DNA of 64,000 bases, taken from Candidatus Bipolaricaulota bacterium (GTDB taxonomy: Bacteria > Bipolaricaulota > Bipolaricaulia > UBA7950 > UBA9294). Under the pieces are notes generated by a model that ran no database searches, was not told where the DNA came from, and worked only from the letters and a program-made list of their open reading frames with translations. Position numbers and translations under genes: made by a program. This document shows positions 27,179-34,456 of the stretch, piece after piece; position 1 is the stretch's first letter, and each line of letters starts with the position of its first letter. The stretch covers positions 1-64,000 of the forward strand of contig JANQEA010000043.1 of assembly GCA_028278555.1 (NCBI GenBank), written 5' to 3'.

Positions 27179-28120
27179 GTGAGTTCTGAGCGGCGAAGGC
27201 TGATTCGGTCCGGGACCCGGGCGCTCTGGCGAGAGGGGCGGAGGATCCGAGGTTACTCGTTCACCGATTTCCTTCACGGGTATGTCTATGCGCGGTGGCC
27301 GTACCACTACATCGGGTGGGCGAAGGGGGATCGAAGGCTGCCAACGCTCCTGAAGCCACTTGTCGGGCTGGCGGCGAAGCTCTTCCTCCGCGAGGCAGCA
27401 GCCGGCGGCCAGGACGCGAAGCGCGCGTACGCCGATCGGTATCATGGAAAGGTCGTCCCGACCGACGCGGCAGAGCAACTCGTCAGTCTCGAGGAACCGA
27501 TCGAGCTTCGCGATCTGGAGCGGATCATCCCCTACGCGACGGCGCGCGACATCGTGATGAACGATCCGGATCATATCGTCGCCCTCGAGTGCCCCTGCCG
27601 ATCGGGTGCCGAGAACCCATGTCTGCCGCTTGATGTCTGTCTGATTATCGGCGAGCCGTTCGCCAGCTTCGTCGCCGAGCATCATCCGGAGAAGGCCCGA
27701 CGGATCGCGCGGGAGGAGGCCGTCGACATCCTCCGCGCCGAGCGCGACCGCGGCCACGTCCACCACGCGTTCTTCAAGGACGCGATGCTCGGCCGCTTCT
27801 ACGCGATCTGCAACTGCTGTTCGTGCTGCTGCGGCGCGATGCGCGCCTTCCGAAACGGGACGCCGATGCTCGCTTCGTCCGGCTACGTAGCCGCTCTGGA
27901 TGAGGCTGCCTGCGTCGGCTGCGGCGCCTGCGTCGAGACGTGTCCGTTCGACGCGCTCAGCCTAAGAGATGACGTCGACGGAGTTGTCGTCATCGATCGG
28001 GAAGCGTGCATGGGGTGCGGCGTCTGTGTCGCCGCGTGCCCACAAGACGCGCTGTCGTTGTCGAGGGATCCGGCGAAGGGGGAGCCGCTCTGGATCGACG
28101 ATCTCGTCCAGGCTTCCTGA
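27179..28120 (+). CDS. Cys-rich 8Fe-ferredoxin-type protein
   Basis: 313 aa. The start is taken as the GTG at 27179, 8 nt after GGAGG; the GTG at 27176 is also possible. Residues 1-130 are helical. Two Cys clusters follow (CPCRSGAENPC and CNCCSCCCG, the latter very unusual), then two tandem 4Fe-4S motifs, CVGCGACVETCP and CMGCGVCVAACP, at the C-terminus. Likely an electron carrier or a redox scaffold of an anaerobe. A decayed copy of this C-terminus lies at 29066-29167. Confidence 0.83.
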   Translation: MSSERRRLIRSGTRALWREGRRIRGYSFTDFLHGYVYARWPYHYIGWAKGDRRLPTLLKPLVGLAAKLFLREAAAGGQDAKRAYADRYHGKVVPTDAAEQLVSLEEPIELRDLERIIPYATARDIVMNDPDHIVALECPCRSGAENPCLPLDVCLIIGEPFASFVAEHHPEKARRIAREEAVDILRAERDRGHVHHAFFKDAMLGRFYAICNCCSCCCGAMRAFRNGTPMLASSGYVAALDEAACVGCGACVETCPFDALSLRDDVDGVVVIDREACMGCGVCVAACPQDALSLSRDPAKGEPLWIDDLVQAS

Positions 28121-28140
28121 GCCTGAGACGCTTCCGACAA

Positions 28141-29046
28141 CTACGGGCAAACACTGGATAACCCGAGCGAGACTCTCCAAGGCCCCTGATACTTTGCTTT
28201 CATGCCGTAGGCGTCAACGGCCCACGAACGGAACGAGTCGAGGAATTCCTCGTGCCCGAGTTCATCGATGAGGAAGCCAACGAAGCTTTCGCCAACAGCC
28301 TCCGTCAGAGATCGAGAGGCAACGCACATCGATAGGCAGTTGCGCGATGCCCAATCGACAATGTCGACTTCGGCGCCCTCGGAATCATCAGGGAATGCCA
28401 TCGCGGTGACCTCGGAGACCCCTTCGTAGATGTATGGCGGGGTGTGAAACAACGATGCGTTCCGCTCGTACGCGAACCAGTGAGCAAACTCCTTGACGAG
28501 TGTCCCCTGCTGAGCATCGATCGGGCACAACATCGATCGAGGCTTCTTCATCAAGGGACGGATCCACAGCTCAACATCCATTACGCGGCCATGGCTGCAG
28601 AAGAAGTACGCAGGTAGCGCGCGCCCAATGGCGTCATGCAATGACTGCTGGTCTGGAAACACGATCACAACCATCGGATAGATCTGCTCCTCTCGCCAGG
28701 TGAGCGGATCTAGTCGCCAATCGGCGCTGGTCGCCGGATCGGAGAGGACGACCTGGGGTAAGCCTCCTTCAGTGGGGTAATTGCGCGGAGTCTGGTCCGG
28801 TGAGCGCCAGGTGTCCGATGGAGTAGGCGACTCGTATCCCCAGAACACGAAGGCATGCGCAACGGCCTGCTCGAGGCGTTCGACAAACGCAGCAGCTTGT
28901 TCAGGAATCCCACCGACCCATGCGATGGCTCCGTACGGCCACACCGTGAGCGTGTAGGATGGCATAGACGCCTCACCCAGCATTGGCATAACGACGAACA
29001 TCCCTGCAAGAATGAGAATCAAACGAAATCGGTAGGATGCATTCAT
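28141..29046 (-). CDS. Secreted protein with a degenerate peptidase-MA-like motif
   Basis: 301 aa from the ATG at 29046, without a strong ribosome-binding site. A signal peptide is seen (LILAGMFVVMPMLGEASM). Around residue 185 the segment LVKEFAHWFAYER followed by PPYIYEGVSEV resembles the HExxH...EG pattern of gluzincin peptidases, but the first His is replaced by Lys, so it is probably inactive or misaligned. Three Cys (CSHG, CPID, CLSMC) may form disulfides. Base composition is lower in GC than the flanks. It is inserted between the Fe-S gene and the ferredoxin remnant. Confidence 0.62.
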   Translation of the reverse strand: MNASYRFRLILILAGMFVVMPMLGEASMPSYTLTVWPYGAIAWVGGIPEQAAAFVERLEQAVAHAFVFWGYESPTPSDTWRSPDQTPRNYPTEGGLPQVVLSDPATSADWRLDPLTWREEQIYPMVVIVFPDQQSLHDAIGRALPAYFFCSHGRVMDVELWIRPLMKKPRSMLCPIDAQQGTLVKEFAHWFAYERNASLFHTPPYIYEGVSEVTAMAFPDDSEGAEVDIVDWASRNCLSMCVASRSLTEAVGESFVGFLIDELGHEEFLDSFRSWAVDAYGMKAKYQGPWRVSLGLSSVCP

Positions 29047-29065
29047 AGTGGACCATTCTAGGCCG

Positions 29066-29167
29066 TGCAGCGCTGCCTGTCTATTGCCGCTTTCAGGAGA
29101 TAGGCGCACCATCAAGGGAAAGCTGCTCCGGATCGACGATCTCGTTCCGACCGCCTCGTCCGGCTAG
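29066..29167 (+). pseudogene. Decayed 3' end of a ferredoxin-type gene
   Basis: A plus-strand frame reads CSAAC, then LS, KGKLLRIDDLV, and stops at 29167. It matches the end of the Fe-S protein at 28120 (CVAACP, LS, KGEPLWIDDLV); the stretch encoding GGATCGACGATCTCGT is identical in both places. The spacing from CxAAC to IDDLV is 17 residues here against 18 there. No start or upstream domain remains. I read it as the remnant of the original 3' end or of a second copy, separated by the secreted-protein gene. Confidence 0.55.
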
Positions 29168-29174
29168 GAGGAGT

Positions 29175-29426
29175 TCAGGCGTCCCGACCGAGGATCGGCG
29201 CTGCGGCGAAGTGCATCGTGTAGCTGCAGTTCTTGCAGATCAGCGCGAAGCATCCGAATGACGAAGGCTTCACCTTCTTATGCTTCAGGTCGAGATCGAG
29301 TCCCCCGAGGAGGCCCTCGTAGAGGTTCCAGCCGTCCTCCAGCCCACAGGCCGGGCAGGCCTTCCGGACGTTGTGATCCTTCATCCACTTCGAGAACGTC
29401 TTCTTCTGTTTGTTCGTGATCGTCAC
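29175..29426 (-). CDS. Small zinc-ribbon-like protein
   Basis: 83 aa from a GTG at 29426 that overlaps the stop of the PIN gene (GTGA), so translation is coupled. CPACG and CKNC lie about 38 residues apart, a treble-clef/zinc-ribbon-like arrangement; the middle is GLLGGLDLDLKHKK and the end is hydrophobic (YTMHFAAAPILG). Family and function are unknown. As it is joined to a PIN gene it might act with it, for instance as an RNA-binding helper. Confidence 0.65.
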   Translation of the reverse strand: MTITNKQKKTFSKWMKDHNVRKACPACGLEDGWNLYEGLLGGLDLDLKHKKVKPSSFGCFALICKNCSYTMHFAAAPILGRDA

Positions 29427-29908
29427 GTTGTGCCTCCTGGTGCGGAGGGTACATGACCGCTCGTGCCACCTCCACCGGAAGCTTCCGATAGCCGGAGTCG
29501 AGCACGGCGGGCGTACTCGGACGGGGTGAGGATCGAAACGCCGACGTTCGACCGGACCTCGAGCAGATCGTCGTCCTGGGTGATCAGCGCCGCCCCGGCG
29601 GCGTAGGCGAGCGCACCGAAGGCCCGATCGTCCGGGTCACGAACCTGTCCGAACCAGCCCGGATTCACGCTGCCGGTGTACCGATTCTCCTCGCGGAAGA
29701 GATCAGCGAACGGCTCCCACGCGATCGGCGGAATCCGTTTGAGGATCCGCCGCGCCTCACTCCGCGTTGTCTCGTTCCAGACGAGGCGGAGTCGCCCCTC
29801 CCGAAGCACCTCGACGATCCGCCCCGCGGAGCTCTCCGGGTTGAAGGCCGCGGCGACGAAAACATTCGTGTCGAGGACGACGGGTGTGGCGATTCCGGGC
29901 TCGGGCAT
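29423..29908 (-). CDS. PIN-domain ribonuclease-like protein
   Basis: 161 aa from the ATG at 29908 (a GTG or TTG about 30 nt further up is possible; none has a strong ribosome-binding site). The acidic PIN residues are present in order: VVLDTNVFVAA (first Asp), a middle Glu near TRSEARRI, VRDPDDRAFGAL, and ITQDDDLL. The family includes VapC-type toxins and RNA-maturation nucleases. The upstream gene is not a typical VapB antitoxin, so a toxin role is not supported. Confidence 0.8.
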   Translation of the reverse strand: MPEPGIATPVVLDTNVFVAAAFNPESSAGRIVEVLREGRLRLVWNETTRSEARRILKRIPPIAWEPFADLFREENRYTGSVNPGWFGQVRDPDDRAFGALAYAAGAALITQDDDLLEVRSNVGVSILTPSEYARRARLRLSEASGGGGTSGHVPSAPGGTT

Positions 29909-29971
29909 GCGCTGAGCGTAGACGTGAGGAAGGCGATCCACAAGCCGCGAGACGACCTCGTCGGGCTGCGG

Positions 29972-30256
29972 CTACTTGAGGTTTCCGATGAAGTCGTCGA
30001 TCGGCACGGCAGAGAGGGTCTGGATCTTCACGCTTCCGCGCGCGCTCAGCTCGACCGACACGCGTGTGATTGCCGTGAGATCCGGCGCCTCGACGACGCT
30101 GACGAAGTCGTAGGCACCGAGGGTCGCGTATTGGTGGACGACGTGAGCCCCGAACTCCTCGATCTCCTGATTGACTTCCTTGATCCGTTCCGGGTGCGCC
30201 TTGATCGTCGTGGCACCGGTGTCGGTCAACCGGCTGAGGAGGATGTAGGTCGGCAT
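29972..30256 (-). CDS. GYD-domain protein
   Basis: 94 aa from the ATG at 30256 (AGGAGGTGACTCGC upstream). It has the domain hallmark GAYDFVSVVEAP together with MPTYILLSRLTDTGATTIK. The GYD domain is a small ferredoxin-like fold of unknown function. Its start region lies close to the PIN gene downstream, on the same strand. Confidence 0.87.
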   Translation of the reverse strand: MPTYILLSRLTDTGATTIKAHPERIKEVNQEIEEFGAHVVHQYATLGAYDFVSVVEAPDLTAITRVSVELSARGSVKIQTLSAVPIDDFIGNLK

Positions 30257-30340
30257 GCGAGTCACCTCCTTCGCTTGAGGGGTGCCCCACCGTATCGATT
30301 CGAAGCCAGTGCGACAAGCCGCGGCGCAAGGGGGAGCCTG

Positions 30341-31015
30341 CTACGGGCTGCGAGGACCGAAGAGAACCGTCCCGAGCCGAACGATCGTCGCCCCCTCTTC
30401 GATTGCGACAGGATACGAGTCGGACATCCCCATCGACAGGATGCGCATCTCGATCCTTGGGATCCGAAGAACGGCCAGCTCGTCGAACAGGCGCTTCGTC
30501 TCGGCGAAGTGCGGGCGGATCTCCTCTGGGTCCTTGACGAGCGGGCCCATCGTCATCAGCCCCTCGATCCGGACCGATCGCAGCGGGGCAATCGCTCGGG
30601 CGAGATCGATCGTCTCCTCGGGAAGAACTCCGGCTTTCTGCGGTTCGCGCGCGGAGTTGACCTCAATCAAGATCGGCATCACACGATCGAGTTTCGCTGC
30701 CTCACGATCGATCGCCTCCGCGAGCCGGAGCGAATCGACCGTCTCGATGGCGTCGAACAGGCGAACGGCGGCCTTCACCTTGTTCCGCTGGAGGTGGCCG
30801 ATCAGACGCCACTCGGCCGCGTCCCGACCAAGGAGATCGACCGTGCGTTGCGCCTCCTGAACGTAGTTCTGACCGACGAGTCGGATCCCTCCCTCGATCG
30901 CGGCGGCAATCTCGCTGGCAGTCCGCGTCTTGGCGGCGGCGAGGACGGCGACATCCGCTGGGATCCCAGCGAGGAGCTCGCGGACTCGCTCGGCGATCGC
31001 TGGACGCCCGCTCAT
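30341..31015 (-). CDS. YggS/PROSC-family PLP-binding protein
   Basis: 224 aa. AGGTCAGCA precedes the ATG, which overlaps the ABC-F stop by 4 nt (ATGA). The PLP lysine is in LAAAKTRTA (about residue 29). Further marks are GQNYVQEA, WRLIGHLQRNKV, LIEVNSA, GLMTMGP, SMGMSDSYPVAI and GTVLFG. The family maintains pyridoxal phosphate homeostasis and has no known enzyme activity. Confidence 0.94.
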   Translation of the reverse strand: MSGRPAIAERVRELLAGIPADVAVLAAAKTRTASEIAAAIEGGIRLVGQNYVQEAQRTVDLLGRDAAEWRLIGHLQRNKVKAAVRLFDAIETVDSLRLAEAIDREAAKLDRVMPILIEVNSAREPQKAGVLPEETIDLARAIAPLRSVRIEGLMTMGPLVKDPEEIRPHFAETKRLFDELAVLRIPRIEMRILSMGMSDSYPVAIEEGATIVRLGTVLFGPRSP

Positions 31016-32913
31016 TGCTGACCTCCTTCGGAGCCCTCCGTCGCGATTGCCGCATGCCAGAACTCGTACTTCTCTGCCAGGGCCCGCTTCAGCTCCCTGT
31101 GTTCGGATCCGAGGGCGGCGATCCGATCGCGATCGCTCGTGGCGCTCGCCTCGACGAGGTTGCTCTCGACCCGTTCGATTTCTGCTTCCAGCTCCTCGAT
31201 CGCCGCCTCGAGTTCGCCGACGACGTTGTTGGCCGACGGATGCTTGCGCTCCTCGGCGCGATGCGCCTTCCTCCGGATCCTTGTCGGGCTCGGCTTTCCG
31301 GCCTCACGTTCCGCGTTTGCCAACGCTTCGCGGGCGCGGCGGCGATACTCGGCATACCCGTAGGTGTGGACGATCATCCGATCGCCCTCGATCCACCAGA
31401 CTTGGGTGGTGACCGCCTCGAGGAGGGCGCGGTCGTGCGAGACGAGGAGGATCGTCCCCTCGTACTCGAGGAGGGCGTGCTCGAGAATCTCCTGGCTGGC
31501 GAGGTCGAGGTGGTTCGTCGGCTCGTCGAGGAGGAGGAGATTTCCCTCGATCAGCGCGAGGAGGGCGAGGGCGACGCGGCTCCGTTCGCCACCGGAGAGG
31601 GCCTGCGTCTTCTTCGTCACTTCGTCGCCGGAGAAGAGGAACCGTCCGAGGAGTCCTCGAGCTTCGCTGATCGTCAGCGATGCTCGCGCGAGGATTGCGT
31701 CGAGAACGGTGTTCGTCCCGTGGAGCCCTTCCTGCGTCTGGCTGTAGACGGCGGGGTGGAGGTTGTGTCCCCGTTCGATCTCGCCGCCGACCGGCGGATG
31801 CTCCTCGGTGATCGTCCTTAGGAGCGTCGTCTTCCCACAGCCGTTCGGCCCGACGACCGCGACCTTCTCGCCTCGGAACAGATCGAGATCGGGGCAAGCG
31901 AAGAGCGGGCGGTCGAACCCGACCTCGAGTCCCCGAAGGGAGAGGACGCGCTTCCCGCTCGGCTGCCCGACGGGGATGTGGAGTCCGATCCGCTTCGCCT
32001 CTTTCGGCTCCTCGATCCGCTCCTTCTCGATCCGTTCGAGCTTCCGCTCCCGATCCTTCGCCTGACGGTGCTTCTGCCCCGCCTTGTGCCGGCGGACGAA
32101 GTCCCGGTAGCGATCGATCGTCTCTTCCTGCTTCTCGTAGAGCTCGAGCTGCCGCTGGCGCTCCGCATCGCGAAGGGTTCGTGAGTGGCCGTAGCCGATG
32201 CGATAGACCGCGATCCGGCCGAACGCGATCTCCCACGTCCGGTTCGAGACGCGGGCGAGGAGATGGCGGTCGTGCGAGACAAGGAGGATAGCACCGGGGA
32301 ACCGGAGGAGTTGCTCCTCGAGCCAGTCGAGCGCCGCGAAGTCAAGGTGGTTCGTCGGCTCATCGAGGAGGAGGATGTCCGGCGACTCCAGCAGAACACG
32401 TGCCAGCGCCGCGCGGGCCTCCTCGCCGCCGGAGAGGAGATCGACCGGCTTGTCGTAGTCGGCCTCGGTGCACCCGACGCCGGCGAGGGCGGCGCGGACG
32501 TTCGCCTCGATCGTGTAGCCGCCCATCTCGGCGTATCGGTGGAGGAGCTCGTCGTAGCGATGGAGCGTCGCGTCGTCAGCACCATCGGCGATTGCCGTCT
32601 CGAGATCCCGGAGTTCCCGCTCGGCCGCTTGGCTCTCGGCGAACGCCTGCTCAACCGCGGCCCAGACTGTGGTCCCTCCTTCGAGGCGGGCCGTCTGTGG
32701 GAGATGGCCGATCCGAACCTCGCCGATTCCTCGGGTTGCTCCTTCGGTCGGTTCCTCGGCTCCGGCGATCATCCGGAGGAGGGTCGATTTCCCGACGCCG
32801 TTGTCGCCGATCAACGCGATCCGCTCTCCGCGGGAGATCTGGGCGGAGAACGGCTCGAACAGGGATTGCGTCCCGAACGATTTGGTCAGCCGATCGATCT
32901 GCAAGAGCGACAT
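31012..32913 (-). CDS. ABC-F family ATPase
   Basis: 633 aa from the ATG at 32913; the longer frame overlaps the divergent AmrS gene. Two ABC domains: Walker A GDNGVGKST and GPNGCGKTT, signatures LSGGEEAR and LSGGERSR, Walker B LLLDEPTNHLD in both. Between them lies the charged interdomain linker (ERKLERIEKERIEEPKEAKR), and at the end a coiled coil (EAAIEELEAEIERVE). There are no membrane segments. ABC-F proteins act on the ribosome, as translation factors or antibiotic protectors. The Uup/EttA-like layout with C-terminal coiled coil fits here. Confidence 0.93.
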   Translation of the reverse strand: MSLLQIDRLTKSFGTQSLFEPFSAQISRGERIALIGDNGVGKSTLLRMIAGAEEPTEGATRGIGEVRIGHLPQTARLEGGTTVWAAVEQAFAESQAAERELRDLETAIADGADDATLHRYDELLHRYAEMGGYTIEANVRAALAGVGCTEADYDKPVDLLSGGEEARAALARVLLESPDILLLDEPTNHLDFAALDWLEEQLLRFPGAILLVSHDRHLLARVSNRTWEIAFGRIAVYRIGYGHSRTLRDAERQRQLELYEKQEETIDRYRDFVRRHKAGQKHRQAKDRERKLERIEKERIEEPKEAKRIGLHIPVGQPSGKRVLSLRGLEVGFDRPLFACPDLDLFRGEKVAVVGPNGCGKTTLLRTITEEHPPVGGEIERGHNLHPAVYSQTQEGLHGTNTVLDAILARASLTISEARGLLGRFLFSGDEVTKKTQALSGGERSRVALALLALIEGNLLLLDEPTNHLDLASQEILEHALLEYEGTILLVSHDRALLEAVTTQVWWIEGDRMIVHTYGYAEYRRRAREALANAEREAGKPSPTRIRRKAHRAEERKHPSANNVVGELEAAIEELEAEIERVESNLVEASATSDRDRIAALGSEHRELKRALAEKYEFWHAAIATEGSEGGQQ

Positions 32914-32985
32914 GGCGCCTGATGGTACGAGAACCCACGCAACCGGGAAAGACGCGGCTTCGCTCTTCACAGGCGGTGTGCTAGC

Positions 32986-34023
32986 ATGCGCCCGGTGAGA
33001 CGGATGCACGAGGCGATGCTCTACGACAAGTTGGGCAACGGCCGGATCCGCTGCCGCGTTTGCTCGCACGGCTGCGTTGTCGAATCGGGAGCGCGGGGCG
33101 TCTGCGCGGTCCGCGAGAACATCGATGGAACGTTCGTCAGTCTCGCCTACAGCCGGCTGATCGCGCGTGACGTCGATCCGATCGAGAAGAAGCCCCTCTA
33201 CCACTTCTATCCCGGAACGCGGACCTACTCGATCGCCTCCGTCGGATGCAACTTCACCTGTCTTCACTGCCAGAATCACTACATCTCGCAATACTCCCGC
33301 GACCACGGTGGTCGGGTCGTCGGGGATCGGATTCCGGCCGATGAGGTCGTCGCCGACGCCGTCGCCAACGGCTGCCACTCGATTGCCTACACCTACACTG
33401 AACCGACGGTGACGATCGAGTACGCCCTCGACGTGATGCGCCTCGCCAAGGACCAGGGGCTGAGCAACGCGTGGGTGTCGAACGGCTACTTCTCCCAGGA
33501 GGCGTTCGCGGCAATCGTGCCGTTCCTCGACGCGATCAACGTCGACCTGAAGGGAATCTCCGATCGCGTCTACCGGGAGGTGATCGGCGGGAACGTTCGA
33601 CCGGTCCTCGCCACGATCGAGCGGCTGGCGGAGGCTGGCATCTGGGTTGAGGTGACGACGCTCGTCATCCCCGGCCTGAACGACTCCCCGGAGGAGCTTC
33701 GCTGGACGGCGGAGGCGATCGTCGGCATCTCACCGCGGATTCCGTGGCACGTCAGCCGGTTCTTCCCGGCCTACCGGTTGGTCGATCGCCCACCGACGCC
33801 GATCGAAACGCTCGAGGAAGCCTACCGGATCGGCCGCGAGGCGGGTCTCCGCTACGTCTACTTGGGGAATCTTCCCGGCGAGGGGGAGGAGACGCGGTGC
33901 CCCGAGTGCCGTGATCGTCTGATCGAGCGGAGCGGCTATCGGATCCGCTCGAATCGGATCGTCGAGGGAGCCTGCCCGTCCTGCGGTTCACCGATCGACG
34001 GGGTCTGGTTCGTCGCCGCCTGA
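32986..34023 (+). CDS. amrS: AmmeMemoRadiSam-system radical SAM protein
   Basis: 345 aa from the first ATG (a GTG at 32995 and an ATG at 33004 are possible). The radical SAM cluster is CNFTCLHCQN, with the family marks CSHGC near the N-terminus, SVAYSRLIA-like and HWHVSRFFPAYRL-like stretches, and a C-terminal Cys pair (CPEC, CPSCG) for a small metal site. The AmrS family occurs with AmrA/AmrB (Memo-like) genes, which are not seen in this window. It diverges from the ABC-F gene. Confidence 0.92.
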   Translation: MRPVRRMHEAMLYDKLGNGRIRCRVCSHGCVVESGARGVCAVRENIDGTFVSLAYSRLIARDVDPIEKKPLYHFYPGTRTYSIASVGCNFTCLHCQNHYISQYSRDHGGRVVGDRIPADEVVADAVANGCHSIAYTYTEPTVTIEYALDVMRLAKDQGLSNAWVSNGYFSQEAFAAIVPFLDAINVDLKGISDRVYREVIGGNVRPVLATIERLAEAGIWVEVTTLVIPGLNDSPEELRWTAEAIVGISPRIPWHVSRFFPAYRLVDRPPTPIETLEEAYRIGREAGLRYVYLGNLPGEGEETRCPECRDRLIERSGYRIRSNRIVEGACPSCGSPIDGVWFVAA

Positions 34024-34033
34024 AGAGCGGCAG

Positions 34034-34456
34034 TTACCTGCGTGTCACGTGGACGCGCCGCGCGCCCTCTTCGAGAAGTTCAATCCGGACGTGCACATCG
34101 CTTCGCTCGACGAGCCCGTCGATCCGCTCCGGCCACTCGATGACGCTGACGCCGGCTTCCGGAGGGAGATAGTCATCGAGGCCGACCTCGGCGAACTCGG
34201 CGAGCGACCCGATCCGATACGCGTCGATGTGATGCAGGACGAGACGTCCGGCGTACGTCCGGGCGAGAAGATAGCTCGGGGACGTGACGACCTCGGTGAT
34301 CAAGAGCCCCTTGGCGATCCCCTTCGTCAGCGTTGTCTTCCCCGAGCCGAGCGGGCCGACAAGGGAGACGAGCGTTCCGTCGGTGAGGGTCTCGCCGATC
34401 TCGATCCCGATCTCTTCCATCTCGATTGGGTCGCGGGCGATGATCGTCTTGTCCAT
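34034..34456 (-). CDS. tsaE: tRNA threonylcarbamoyladenosine biosynthesis ATPase TsaE
   Basis: 140 aa. Walker A is GPLGSGKTT; other family marks are TSPSYLL, HHIDAYRI (switch), and VIEWPERI. TsaE powers the TsaB-TsaD complex that installs t6A at position 37 of ANN-reading tRNAs. The ATG directly follows the pheT stop (0-nt gap), so the two genes form an operon. The length is standard. Confidence 0.93.
   Translation of the reverse strand: MDKTIIARDPIEMEEIGIEIGETLTDGTLVSLVGPLGSGKTTLTKGIAKGLLITEVVTSPSYLLARTYAGRLVLHHIDAYRIGSLAEFAEVGLDDYLPPEAGVSVIEWPERIDGLVERSDVHVRIELLEEGARRVHVTRR

Noticed and set aside
29423-29908. VapC-VapB toxin-antitoxin pair
   Set aside because: The partner gene is a zinc-ribbon-like protein without a DNA-binding antitoxin motif.
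33254-33514. Minus-strand Arg/Ser-rich frame inside amrS
   Set aside because: Typical high-GC antisense frame; the radical SAM motif is on the plus strand.
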